From contig VTPC01001034.1 in NCBI GenBank assembly GCA_011009095.1, positions 11,068 to 75,067 of the forward strand: a DNA stretch of 64,000 nt, given 5' to 3'. The notes below the pieces were generated by a model, which was not told the origin of the DNA, did no database searches, and was given only the letters and a program-made list of their open reading frames with translations. The position numbers were made by a program, and so were the translations under genes. The stretch comes from Ignelater luminosus (Eukaryota; Arthropoda; Insecta; Coleoptera; Elateridae). Shown here in pieces: positions 51,680 through 64,000 of the stretch (its first letter is position 1; each line of letters opens with the position of its first letter).

Positions 51680-52020
51680 AAGACACAGTGGCAACAAGAC
51701 CATCAAGAGAAGACCCTAAAGCAAAGACAATCTAAAAAGTCTTCCTAAAATGTACTTCAAGGGAAGTAACAGATGATATTTTCAGAATGAGTAAGCAAGG
51801 CATAAAACTACTGACGGGGCTAGTAGATGTCAATCTTTTACTGCGAGAATTGTACAAAAACCAGAACGCAGAGGATGCAGTGAAGCATATGCCGAAAGTA
51901 GACATACCATCCTGGCGTTCGACATACTGAATGATTCTAGACTAGGATTTCTTTAGAAGCATCACGTCAGCTAGAGGGTAAAATAGGTCCAATGGTCGCA
52001 GTTCAGGAACTGCATCATAC
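51680..52020 (+). mobile_element. LINE C-terminal (RNase H/zinc-knuckle region) fragment
   Basis: The plus strand encodes ATRPSREDPKAK, then IFRMSKQGIKLLTGLVDVNL, RELYKNQNAEDAVK and REGKIGPMVAVQELHHTTT in broken frames. This follows the tail of insect LINE polyproteins after the RNase H domain, where LxxLSRxxLRxLxGLLTGHC is followed by a Cys-rich EEETxxHxLCxCP segment (here degraded). Clade assignment (Jockey/R1-like) is tentative. It lies about 650 bp upstream of the oppositely oriented RTE-like fragment and is a separate insertion. Confidence 0.55.
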
Positions 52021-52671
52021 AACTACTTCTAGAAATAACAAAAATAACCCAAGGTGCACACGTACGTATCAAAATATCAAAATTTCAACCAGACACGTTG
52101 ATTCGACCATATTAACATGTTTTTAACATTTCAGGCAATTAGAATTATGAAGCTTGAAAAAGATATTTTAAACAAACTTATACTTAATTCTTTCTAACAA
52201 AGATTTATTCCAAGTTGTTTCAATGAGACTAGCTGCTGAGTGCTTTCAAAAATTCTTTTGGCGTTATAAGTCAGAATCGAGTTTCTGAGCATATCGCAGT
52301 AATGCTAAATTCTGATTCTTTATAATGTAGGGGATTAGGAATTATCTTGGTTGTAAAAGTTGCAAGGCAGTGCTTGATCCAGTAAGGTCTAAGAAAAATC
52401 TCAAAACAGGCATGATGGTTTTGGAATCTGTTTTCATTAGTTGAGAAATATGTAGAAACTATCTCGATTGGCTCTTGCATTTGTTTTTTAGTTATCTAAC
52501 ATTTTGAATTTTGGCGACATTAGTATCCAAAGTTATTGTACTAACTGCTTCTTTAGCAACCAGATTGGTCTCCAGATGAAGATAATTCTGTGTTTCAGAA
52601 AAAAAGGGAAAAATAAAGTGTGAATTACATATTGTTCTTCATGCTTACTGATTTCGTAAAAAATACTTCTT

Positions 52672-53345
52672 CTTCTTCTTCTTTCTAGGACAAAGTCCTG
52701 TTCTTTTTGCATAGTTCCTCCTTTTACGCCTCTTCATTAGATGTTGAGGTTCAGCTGTCTTTCCACCATTTTGGGAGCCTTCCCGGTGGTCGTCTGCTAT
52801 CTGGTTTTCCTATTATTACTTATTTGGCTAGTCTCTCCCTGTTCATGCGCTGGACATGGTCCCTCCAGTTTTTTCTTCTATCTCCAACAAATTTCTCCGC
52901 ATCTCCTATTCCGCATTCTTCTCGTATCCTCGTGTTTCTGACTCTGTCTCTCAACGTTCTGCCTGCCATTGCTGTCTATGTTTTCAGGTGTTCTCATTAA
53001 CTGTTTGGTCTTCTTTGTTTCACTTCTCGTTTCCGCGCCATAGGTTAGAATGGGCCTCACACACGTTTTATAGATTCGGGTCTTACTCTCCATCGTCATA
53101 TATTTGTCTACCATTAATTTGCATCTGATTGGCTCCTTGGCGAAGACCATTGTTTTGGTTTTTTCCATAGATATTTTCATATTGTATTGTTTGGCGGTTC
53201 TATTTAATCTAAAAGCATCCTTTGTAGATTATCCTCACTCACTATCCGCTGTTAGAGTCACGACGTCAGCGAAGCACATTATTTGGCTCATTATGTTTCC
53301 TATTTTATATCCGATACCATTAAAATTTAGAACCATTTGTAAAAA
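52672..53345 (-). mobile_element. LINE (RTE-like endonuclease/reverse transcriptase) 3' fragment
   Basis: On the minus strand the order matches the C-terminal half of insect LINE reverse transcriptases. There is GIGYKIGNIMSQIMCFADVV (the YADD box, here with the second Asp lost), then LNRTAKQYNMKISMEKTKTM, VFAKEPIRCKL, RIYKTCVRPILTYGAETRSE, a degraded RxRDxxR region and finally RDHVQRMNRERL. About 40 residues normally found between RCKL and RIYKTC are missing. A GAAGAAGAA microsatellite at the 3' end (plus strand 52665-52687) fits RTE-type tails. Frameshifts and stops show it is dead. It is 5'-truncated, as is usual for LINE insertions. Confidence 0.8.
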
Positions 53346-56300
53346 ACAACATATTTGTACAAGAGTGAAGCAGAATTGCCTGACTAAAATCGAGTTGTTT
53401 CTATCATTCCATCAAACGCGGTGAGATCTATTAAGATTTCAGAGGAAAGTAATGTTTAAGGTTCTATTTCTGTTTGTTTCACAGATAAATTAGGTATTGT
53501 TAACGATACTGTTGTTTCTATTACTTGTGAGATTCAGATCTAGTGTGGCTAAAAACTTATGCTACCATTTCCGGTCAGATATTACAGAAAAACATAATAA
53601 GCGTGTTTCGTCATTAGCACTTAGGGTTTGTTTTCCGTTGGATTTTTTAAAAAGTACTGACGTGATGCTACAAGCATCTACTACAGGCACGATCGAAGTA
53701 GTGCGTTAAAATCTTAACAATTCTTAACTTAGAAAGCTTTCGGAAACCGCAAGAGCGATGCCAATCCGTCCAGTAGTTAATCGACTCATTTCTAGTATCC
53801 TTAATTCAAAAGATTAATGTTTCTTTTTGTATAGTCTGGTGTAGATTTGCTGTTCCTCCGAAATTCTCTTATTCATTATTGGTTTACAAAATTTGATACG
53901 ATACAATGTAACACTAATAATGTTGTGATAATCTTCGTTACAAATACGTTAGAGGTACTGTTCAAAATAATCTGAAACGTGATTCCTGATAATAGGAGAA
54001 GCATATCTCTAAGAAACAATTCTGTGGAAAGAATAATATCATGTGGTTAATTCAAAGCAAATTTCAGTAAAACAGCAAAATTTAAAATATGTGTTATAAA
54101 TAATATCAGTTAATAAATTTGAAATTCAATAAAATCAACTTTTGCTAAAATAGGACGTGAGCAAGTCTTTTCAGTTGCCTTTCGAGTTCTTATATTTGAA
54201 TACCGTGTAAACAACTATAATCATGATTCATATACAGATTCCTTTCGTTTAATAAATTATGCAAAATCCTATTTTGTAACCACTGCGTCGCGTCATAAAT
54301 ATGAGCTATAAATCCGTCACAATTTCGTGTATTAATCACAATTCAAACTATGATTTAATACCTTTTATATGTAATTCTGAAAAAAAACTCCATATAAACA
54401 GACGCACACCACCGAGGCAGCTTTCAACACTGTATTAATAACAAACGCACACATTTCATTTCACATTTTAGCACTTAAATTAAGCAACAGACAAGATTTA
54501 GTCTAAAGCTCGCCAAGTTTTCTGTGTATACCTTAATATATAAAGGACAAAGTGTGAAGTTTTAGGGTAAAGATTTGTGAATGATAACTTATCACCCCAT
54601 CTATTCCCATATTCATTTTACACTTGGGTCATCGAAATCTAGGGGGGGAAACAAGAAGTTAGTTGGAAAGCTTTTGAGATTCACAACGTGTTCAAGGGCT
54701 TTACGAGATTTTAAAAGGCGTTATCTCATACAACACAAATGATAAGATGCTACAGACGTTTCCTACTAAATTACACGCACGTTTCATATTGTCCCCTTGA
54801 TCCTAATTTTTTTTTTGTTAACGAAAGAATTGCGATTTTATACGAATTCCAGAAAATAAAAATTGCAAATAGCAAATTACAGTTTCCTGTTTTCGCTTTT
54901 TTTAGACGCGTTATTTAAATATAAATATCTTCGATCACTTATATTGGCTTGTATAATACATACCTATGTATCTTATAAACCCTCATCTCATGAAATTTTC
55001 CCGTGTTAAATCAGAGTCCTACTAAATAAATCAATCACATATGGAACCTTTCCACAGTTGAGTTTTACTAAAGTGTGTTTGGTCCTGTAATTTCCGTACA
55101 TTATTTATATCAGATATATTCCGTTCGTATACATATGTAACATAACATAAGCAACAAAATTTATTGTAGGCTTTGTCGTACGCACTTTACAAACTACCTA
55201 AACCTCAACTTTATAAGGCATATGGAACATACCGAATAGAGAAATTATGTAAAGAAGCACTTTACATGTTTATTAGGCATAAAAGGGGGGCACAAAAAGG
55301 ACGTTAGGGAGATAAATGGACAATATAAAGTGCAATACTACAGCACTGGGCGTTTAAATGTGTATAAAAGAATCTTAGCGCTGAAAAGTTATGATGGATT
55401 AGTTCTAAGCTAACAGTCCCTACACTAGAGACGTCTGTCGAGCTAAAAGTTTTGTTAAGATCACCACGAAGCGGCATCATTTAAGTTCTATATAAGACAT
55501 TTAGCAATATTTTTTAGTCGACACATTAAAAAATAAATTAGACTTTGCAAAATTACTAAATCGATGCAATACAACTTACTTTCTGCTTGCATTTTAATTT
55601 CGATGTCATACAAAGTTAATAAATCAATCTATTATTACGAGAGAAAGTGATGACTGATCACTGTATGCGATTTTGGGATTTTGTTATCTTTAGTAAAATA
55701 GATTATTTAACAAAATTCATAAAATCATGATGAATATCAATATTTTGTTAAAAAGTAAAAAAAACTATAATAATTAATAGAATCATGACAGGGCCATTTA
55801 TTATAGAAATTTCTAAAGTGGCAAATCATCTGCAGTACAATTTCTCAATTTCCTTTTGGAACAGGGCACTTGTTTTATTTTAATTTTTTTCTACACCTTT
55901 GATTACCTATCGCGACAATGACATAAAAACCATATCTGCAGAAGAATTGTAGAAAATTTATAAGAAAACCAATTTTGAGCGTATCGTGATTTTGAGCAAA
56001 GCCTGAACTGAAGGCACGGATGGGGTTCCGAGTTTAAAGTTAGCTTCTCTTGGCATGTCCATTACTATTTGATTAGACACTTGCAAAACCGTAACCATAT
56101 GACCCGCAGAATTCTGGTATTCACTGGCTCTTGGACTTAATCTGGGAATTTGCCTCGACTTCTCCGTGCTTTTATTTTTTTAACGCTACATTCTAAACGC
56201 ATCTACTACTAATTCCTATAGTGTCGCTCGCAAAAGATCTGAAACTTTTGACCGTCCATTGAAACTCCTCCATTATAATCGTTTACAACAGTTCTTATGG

Positions 56301-59300
56301 TAATATTCTTCACAGGCAGTAAACACATCTGTGGAAAATCTGCAATCTTGCTAAACTCTATAGTTTGCTTCTTTCCTGCAGTTGATGAGTTTTTGATAAC
56401 GACTGTATTTTGATATCTCTATCTTGCTTAGAGCATTTTGCAATCAATCAACCTATCATGGTTATTTCTGCAGGAGCAGTAGCTGTTAAAAGTTATACAC
56501 CTCTTCAACAATGGAGGGGAATAATTTATTTGGGAAGAGAACCCAACTGCATAATAATGGAGCGGGAGGTTTTACGTGATGTGCGGTCTACCCACCATTG
56601 CAGACAATCCTGTATACAAAAGAATGCTTCCTTGGTAACTATGATACAACTATGACCCTCGACAACTATTGTTCTGCCACTGGATATTTCAATGCATTTT
56701 TGAGGTCAATCTAAAGGTATCTGACAACACAGTACACTAGTCAAAAATTTGTTTTGGTTTTTGTTGTTTTACAATCAACAAATGACTAACAAGGTGCTCT
56801 CGTGGAAATTCGAAATGAATTGCACGATGCATGATCTTTCTATTCTGAAGCAAGAAGCTTTGAGTAACTTTCATCTAACTGAACCTACATTTAACAGTAG
56901 TCCGTTCTGAATAAACTGTATTCACAAAAGTTCAAAGTGATTAATCTTGATGGAACTGCATTTGTTCTAGTATCCCTTTGTTGGGTTTTTATCTACTAAC
57001 CTTAAAAAGATTTCATTCTTGTTTGCAGCTACAAATTGTAATCATCACATATAAATTGATAGACTGACCAACTATAGACAGTTTTGTTAGTATTAGAATC
57101 TGCAAAATTTAAAGTTAACAAGCCGGTGGCCAAATATATAACTTAGCAGTAGAAATCTACTTATTATAAGTAAGCACAGAGAGAAGATACAGTGAATGTT
57201 TAGCGTTGCTTCTCAACAAGAACAAAATATTCCAAACCGAAAAGAGAACAAAACGGACCAAATACAAAATATTCATCCAAAAAGAATTTTTCTTTCTCCA
57301 CATTAAGAAGTGAGTTCTGGTAGTGACCCTTCCTAAAAACTGGTCAAAAAGTGATTTAAGTGACCCAGTGATAGGCCTAATAGACGTGGACTAAAGAAGA
57401 AAAACCATGTTAGAAAGTCTCAGACACATTTATACCATACACCAAGAACAGTATTATCTACAGTATACGGGGCGTGTCGCTGAAACCGAGTTCTTCTACA
57501 ACTTGGTTATTTATACAGCAAGGATAAAAATTCAAAAACGACTGCATTTGATACTTAACGGTCTACCAATTAATTTTATTTTTTATTATACAGGGTGTTA
57601 GGTGTACGCATGATACAATGTAGTTTTTTATACTCGATACGTTATTGTCATTCACTTCATATTTATATTCCTTGTTTTCCTTCAACAGAAGATTTCTTGC
57701 AAAAACACAGAAATTATTTATTTTGTTGATCTTTCACTTACTGTTGACATGTCTGTTACCACGGCAACTGATAAAATGTCGTTCAATCTTATAAAAATGT
57801 TTAAAGTCGATCAAATTCAAATATGAGAGCAAGAAGAAATTATAGATATACAGGTAAGTATAATAAACAAAATTTTATTTTAGAGCTTTATAGTAAAGTT
57901 AAACTAAATATAAGAGGAATCGAGTGAAAAAAGTTTTTAAAATTATTTCAGTATCAAATTATTGTAATGGAGTGCAAAAGGTTATGGTTTGGTCACTTTT
58001 TATTAGAAGAAAAACCGACAATGAGAAATATCAACTACATGATAATTGATAGTTCTCAAACCATGTAACCCTGAAATTACATTAAGATGTTGCTTCTTGA
58101 TCTTTTCATTAGATGTTTTAAAAGCATTTTGTCTTAATATTTTATTAATTTTTTTTAATAATAGGTTGCAGAATGTTAGAACGCGTTAAATCACATTGAA
58201 GTAATAAGAACCAAAATTATTATTTATGCGTCAGCCACATGACATTGCAGTTTTTAATTACGAGAAATTAACAAACACGCCAAATTGAATCATTTGGATA
58301 TGATGTTTATACAAGTGTTAACAACAATTGGCCTTAAATAATGAGTGATGATACAGATGAAGTCATTATTATAATAATTGAAAGTAAATTTTGTATAGAA
58401 TAACTGCTATTAACCGCCTACATACAGTATACGTACATACTTAGATATTTTGTATTTGTAGGTACGCTTTAACAATTAAGCAAAGCTGTTTGTAGTTCAA
58501 TTAAAAAAAGAGAGAAATACGTTACAGTTGTTTTTTTCTACTTAAAAACGTATTCCGTGAAAAACATTTTAATTAATCAAGGGTTTTTCGTATTTACCGA
58601 AAATAAACATCAACAATAATTAAAATGAATTAGGTAAAACAGAGAAGGGCAAATTATATAACATTTAAGAAAAATAGTTAATTTCCGTTCATCACTGCAG
58701 TGTAATGGTGACTTTCCAAATTTTTCTCACAAAAGATGTTTGAGATACAAAGTGATTAAAAAAATGTGCCTACCATTTTCATAAATAGCAATGACTTTAA
58801 GGTAAACAACTTCATTTCAATATTCTAATATTAAATGTTGATTTAGAGACGCTTTGAGTTTACTTGAAAACGACGCATCACTACAAAAATGTAAAACAAC
58901 CTCTTTTCCTTTAACGAATGCCCAAATTGGCGTAACATATTTTGTTTTATAGAATTACATAAAGTTCCATGCTAAATTGTCCTTGACAGGATGGTTATCA
59001 CAATAATTTGTTAAATAGTACTAGACAGTCTACATCAGCAACCAGGTAAGAAGTTAAATTTCTAATCTTATTTTGTTTCACAATGTTTGATATTATTTTA
59101 CTTTTGCTCTACTGACAGTTAAACTATTTTGGTGACCATATTTTTTTTAATTCGGCCGTTGCAATAGATATATAAAAATATGATACACTACTATGTTTTA
59201 TTTTGTCTAATTATAGTAGTTTTTTAGCTTTTCTTTAAATGAAATCGTTAAAATATACTTGATTACAGAAATAATTAATGATGTTTAAACTTTCCGTTTC

Positions 59301-61549
59301 CAGAAAATAATTAATAATTACTATTATATCTTCATATCAAAACAATATATAAAAGTCAAGTTGGGCTCCTCCTTTGTTAATTTTGATAATTTCCTGTTGT
59401 TAAGTAGCGAAAAAAAGCTAAGTTTATTGCATGCACAACAAAAAAACCAGTTTATTAAGAAACATTTATCTTTATATTAAGAAAGTTTTGGGAGGTCTAT
59501 ATTAAAAGATGTCAAAAGATCAAACTTATTAATTTTTAAATTAGCACAAAACATATTACTATTTAAAGCGAGAAAAAAACAAGACAAGTTATTATTTCTC
59601 CCGTGATTAATGATCTTGTAACATTCATAAAAAAGCGCGCCTTTTTTGTTATCAAAAATACAATATTCCATTTACATATTGTGTCTGACAAGCTGTTATT
59701 GTGTAAAAATATATTTTTCTATCGGAATTCGACAAATCATGTCTGACCTATCTTAACGTAGGTAAATCGAAAAAGCACAGAAGTGAAAGAATGGAGAACA
59801 GAACTAAAGTAGAGTGATATGGGAATCCGTAAAGACTATATGGGCTGTTGACACATAAAGTTAACCAGCTGAGAGTGGATTCAGAGACGAGAATGCAACT
59901 ACCCTTCTCTTTTTACCCCTTTGGGGTTAAACTATCTTATATACCTCGATTGGGGAGTTAAGTGAGTATGATGAAATGTTAGCTTCGAGGAGTTTTTCTT
60001 GATGTTCTAATTACATTTTATTGCGGTAGTGTAATAACCAATAAATTTTCTTTATCAAAAATCTGAATGAACAAATAGCCTTGTTTGGATGGTAAAAAAT
60101 AGGTTATAGAAGATTAAAGAGGAAGAGTTTATGTCAACCGATAATGATTTGATAATTCTTTTATAAATAGTAATGGAATATTAAATGCAAATTATTAGCT
60201 TTAATTGCATAGTGGCGTCTTATGATCACTTTCGTTTACGGCATGAATTATTCATGCATGACAAGATTGTTATAAACTATTTATTCGCGATATTTATTCC
60301 TTAAACGACATGGAATTTATATCGTAATTATAACAAGTATAATGTATTGCAGTACAGATATTTCATACAGTAAATGTGTCACTCATTAATAACAAACATA
60401 AGTTTATGGTAAAAAAGTCATCTCATAACTAGGCTTTGTCATCATCATTATCATAAACCACTTTCTAGGTATCAATAATTTATATGTTTTTTACTTTTTT
60501 AATAAATGCAATTAATATTCATTCTATCACATAGTATAGTACGGATGAATAATAGAAACGCGAGTTTAAAAAGGTGATGTAAGCCCGTTATAAAAGAATA
60601 TAAAAAATGTTTTGTTTTTTGTTAGTTAGTCAGTTAATAAAAAAAACAAATAGAAAACAAATAATTTTAATTTGCAAATAGCAGAAATTTTATTTCAAAA
60701 ATAACCTGGGTTATACTCCACTAATGGATGAAATAATTAATCTGGGTTTAGTTTAATGCGTCTCATATATCGTGTTCATTACTGTAAATTAAGGAGTTTT
60801 TTTGATTATCTGCGTATGTATACATTTATAGACTACCCAGTAACTAAAGACTATTGCATATTACATCAATTATCTATAAACAGCCGGAAGCAATTTATAA
60901 TTTTATTAACGCCAAAGCTTTATATGGATTTATATTAATTGTTTAGCTCTCTAATAGACACTAATTAGCGATACACAAGTTCTTCTGTTTTAATTGATAA
61001 AAGTGTTTTTAACAAATATTGAAATTATGTAAAAACTTTACTGTTACTAACATCATGTCTGAAGTTTTTTAAAATATGTATAGTTCAAGAAACATCTACT
61101 ATACATATGTACTACCTTCTGACTGTGCGAAAGAATAACAAACTCTAATAAGAACTACTGCTGTAAAATCCAAATACAAGTTTCGATAAGTAAGATTATT
61201 AAACTAAAATAAATGATTTTATTACTTGTTTGGTACTGTTTGCACAATATAAGAAACAAAGCAGCACTATAAGGAAGAAATTACATTACATTACTCCAGG
61301 AGGTGGATGAATACAACGAATTTAATAGTTAATGTCTGATTTAATGACAACTTTTATTTTATATGAGTATTACGACACTTTATAAGTTCATTGTACAGGA
61401 TCAGTATAACTTACAATCTTGTAAATGTTTAAAGAAGAAAACAAACGAAGATCGGTGGTACAAAACTCAATTGTTACCATAGAACATACCAATTATAAGA
61501 GCGTAAGCCTCATGTCAATAACGTAAGTATAAACAAAAGTAAATCGATA
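53346..61549. other. AT-rich DNA, no gene seen
   Basis: No supported gene. Around 56000-56650 both strands keep moderately long open stretches (plus 56410-56655, and minus KKQTIEFSKIADFPQMCLLP with VVNDYNGGVSMDGQ), perhaps an old transposase copy I cannot name. At about 57592 acagggtgttaggtgtacgc resembles a transposon terminus. Confidence 0.35.
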
Positions 61550-63050
61550 CTACCTACTACTCGCCATTTATTTCCTGTTCAATCCGTAAACAATATACAA
61601 ACTTTCATCTCCATGCAATCTACCGATTCCAAGTTATTACGTCTCTATCAAATAAAAGAAGCAAAAGACGATTTAGATTTTTTCTTCCAGAGATACAACC
61701 AAACCACAGAAGAATAAACAGAAAAATTTCAAAAACTTCCCTCTATCATTGCCAACAAATAAGATTCCACCACCATAAAACTTTACGTTTTTGAGATATC
61801 TGAAAAGCATAGCAGGAAAAAAATGGTGGTCCACATCATCTTATTCGGTTAATAAATACCTTACCATGCAATCTTACACAAATTAAACTCAACGAAAACA
61901 AAAAATTATCTGTGTCATCCGAAGCATGTCATTTCCAAAAGTAAATCATTTATCACAGTCAAAGCATTATCGAGATTGAACTTTCTATTCCCGAGATACA
62001 ACCAAATTTTGGAAAAATAATTGAAATATAATCGATGACCTCTGAAGCACTTAAATAGCTTTCACCTATCTCTCTACCAACAAAGAAAGTCAATTTCTAT
62101 AGGACAATCTATGTAGATTCTGAGATACTAGAAACCTACCAAAACAAAAAGACAAAGACGGGCGTCTCACTTTATTCAGTCTCATTTCGATACAAACTTT
62201 TGAGATACAACTAAACGTAAAAAAAACAAAGATAATTGTAAAAACTTCTTTTCCCTACCACTACCACAAAAGAAAGTTGCGTCACCATAAAACCTTAAGT
62301 TTTCGAGATATCTATCTATATAACAAAGAAAAAACAAAAGATGATTCATTTCATCTTCTTCAGTTAATATCCTAAAGTAAATCATTTATCATACACAAAA
62401 TCTCAACGCGATAGGACTTTCTGTTTTGAACGCACAAATAACAGTAGAAGAAAATAAAAATTATGAATGGCATTAGAAGATAATTTGTAACATGCGCAAT
62501 CGCCTCAGAGATGTTATAGCGTTGCTATTTCAATAATATTTTAAAAGCAGATTTTTAAATTAGATGAAATTTAATGTCCTAAGCTAAACCATTAATTGAA
62601 TCTTCTACTGGATCACTTTTACCTTTTACCCGCTACTATCAACACCATAGAACCTACAGCTTTCCAGCTATTAGAAATTGGCCAAAGAAGAAACAAAAAA
62701 CCACTCATCTTTATTCAGTTAATATTATAAGACACTCCATTTATGCGATCAAAATTCCATATCGATACTACTTTCTATTCCCAAGACACTAAAACCGCTC
62801 GAGAAGATCTAAAGAACGATTAATGTCATTTTTGGTACTTACTCTAATAAAATAAATCATTTTTCATGGCCAAGTCTCTATCGAGAAAAAACAAACAAAA
62901 AGTGATCGCCGATACCTAGATCACTGAAACGTCTTTCTCTTACCATTATCAACAGAGAAAATAACATCACCATAGGACTTTCAGTTTTTGATATGTTTAA
63001 ACCCGTCCGAGAATAGACAAAATATGATTCATATCATTTTAAAATAAATC
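61550..63050 (+). repeat. Diverged tandem repeat array, plus orientation
   Basis: Two alternating motifs recur over about 1.5 kb. One is close to caccataaaactttacgttt followed by ttgagatatct (copies near 61769, 62090, 62283, 62646 and 62969). The other is close to aaatcatttatcatggtcaa, then atcgagat, actttctattcc and cgagatacaac (copies near 61944, 62376, 62740 and 62850). Copies of one motif are 190-360 bp apart, so the higher-order period is probably about 320 bp with indels. The array ends where the Tc1/mariner-type terminus begins at 63056. Confidence 0.6.
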
Positions 63051-63055
63051 ATATA

Positions 63056-63690
63056 CAGGGTGTCCGAATATTACACCGAAAACTCTTGACTGTAGGTTTG
63101 ACGGATTAAATATAGACGATTTATCGAAAAAAGGTAAGTAAAAAGTTTTTAGTTTTCGAGTTGTAACGCTTCAAAGTTGATGGAAAAAATGGTTATTTCT
63201 TTACTGTGTCCAAATGAATCAACGAATCTTCTTCAAACTTGGTATGCTATTGGGTATCGTATCGCATCACAAGTTTTCATGAATATGCTACTTTTGAAAA
63301 GCTCAGAACTTTTTGTACAGCCAACATTTTACAAATTTGATGGGAACACACCAAAGCAACATTAGTTTATTAAAAATTTGCCCTCTTGTAATTTTTTTAT
63401 AAAATTAACCAGTGGCGGAGACACACGGCGCATTTTTGTGAAGCTAGTATGTCGCTTTATAATAAAACTAATTTTAAGTTATTTCTCCAAATGCAAAATT
63501 GTTAGATGATGTCTCTCTAGAAACACGTAGTCGCATGATTTACATGCATGACGGAGCACCTCCGCATTTTACGATTCTTGTCCGACTTAAAATTAATTTT
63601 ATTGTAAAGCAACATACTAGTTTCATTTGTTTTAACAAAAATGCGCCATGTTTCTCCACCACCTCGGGTTTTTTGTATCAGTAACGTAAA
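63056..63690 (+). mobile_element. Tc1/mariner-type transposon remnant
   Basis: The left end looks like a transposon terminus, cagggtgtccgaatattaca, immediately after the tandem repeats. Further in, the plus-strand peptide LLDDVSLETRSRMIYMHDGA followed by PPHF is the second catalytic block of an insect Tc1/mariner-superfamily transposase. Beyond VRLKIN the similarity stops, and the RWIGRGGP-type segment expected next is absent. The N-terminal DNA-binding half is not recognisable. This is a dead fragment, with a right end beyond about 63690 not identified. Confidence 0.7.
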
Positions 63691-64000
63691 CTACGCAAAA
63701 TTGAGTGTTTTAAAACATTTCGATCAGCTTCTGAATGTAGGCTGAAGTATTTTGATATAGACGCCGAGAGTTATGTAAAGCCTCAAACCATAGTACGAGC
63801 CCAATGCCAATATTCTCTGATCTGATTAACTATCTAGGAATATCCAGACAGTTTAGATATCTTTAGAACAACGCTATAGAAATTAAAATGGTAGGAAGAC
63901 TATGTAATGTGTATATTTATATTAATTAATAGCAAAATCCACATACATTCTACAGCAGGATATAAAAAAACAACGAGACATTTAGGAAGAGAGTTATAAC

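Noticed and set aside
56200-56440. Minus-strand VVNDYNGGVSMDGQ, considered as a piggyBac-type transposase piece
   Set aside because: The resemblance is limited to a few residues. Flanking peptides do not continue the family pattern.

Overview
The window is AT-rich, intron-rich animal DNA, most likely from an insect (a beetle would fit, but this is inference). The content is one recognisable host gene in widely spaced short exons, many old DNA-transposon and LINE remnants, and long AT-rich stretches with no coding signal. No rRNA, tRNA, CRISPR array or bacterial-type operon was seen.

The gene lies on the minus strand between about 25.2 and 12.2 kb. It is the N-terminal part of the basement-membrane heparan sulfate proteoglycan perlecan (trol in Drosophila, HSPG2 in vertebrates). 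Eight exons join with fully consistent splice phases: 25217-24936, 24874-24762, 23767-23685, 23629-23467, 20916-20747, 20598-20473, 15965-14876 and 12274-12167. In order they encode a charged region with a furin-type RLKR site, an acidic stretch with SGDGSG glycosaminoglycan attachment motifs, a SEA domain, an LDL-receptor class A (LDLa) repeat, a long Thr/Ser/Pro-rich exon built from internal repeats and ending in a second LDLa, and a third LDLa. The signal-peptide exon was not found with certainty. The rest of the protein must lie beyond the left edge.

Left flank (1-12.1 kb): presumably the next large intron. It holds mariner-type remnants at 0.46-0.97 kb and 5776-6659 (the latter with both inverted termini and TA duplication), a small inverted-repeat element at 8542-8709, a hairpin at 2184-2313 and a GC-rich island near 3.9-4.03 kb. 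The intron between the last two LDLa exons carries a foldback element at 12946-13797.

Right flank (25.2-64 kb): first intron and/or upstream intergenic DNA. It holds a Harbinger-type transposase remnant (38.3-38.8 kb), LINE remnants (51.68-52.02 and 52.67-53.35 kb), a Tc1/mariner-type remnant (63.06-63.69 kb), two unidentified coding-like fragments on the minus strand (35.1-35.44 and 50.3-50.68 kb), a purine-rich tract (36.64-37.12 kb) and a diverged tandem-repeat family present at both 42.9-43.7 kb (minus) and 61.5-63.05 kb (plus). Two exon-like segments with good minus-strand donors (ending at 40201 and 51417) are candidate 5' exons of the perlecan gene or pieces of dispersed repeats.

No clearly new biological system was found. 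The best leads are the repeat-built perlecan exon with its assembly gap, the missing 5' exon, and the shared tandem-repeat family.
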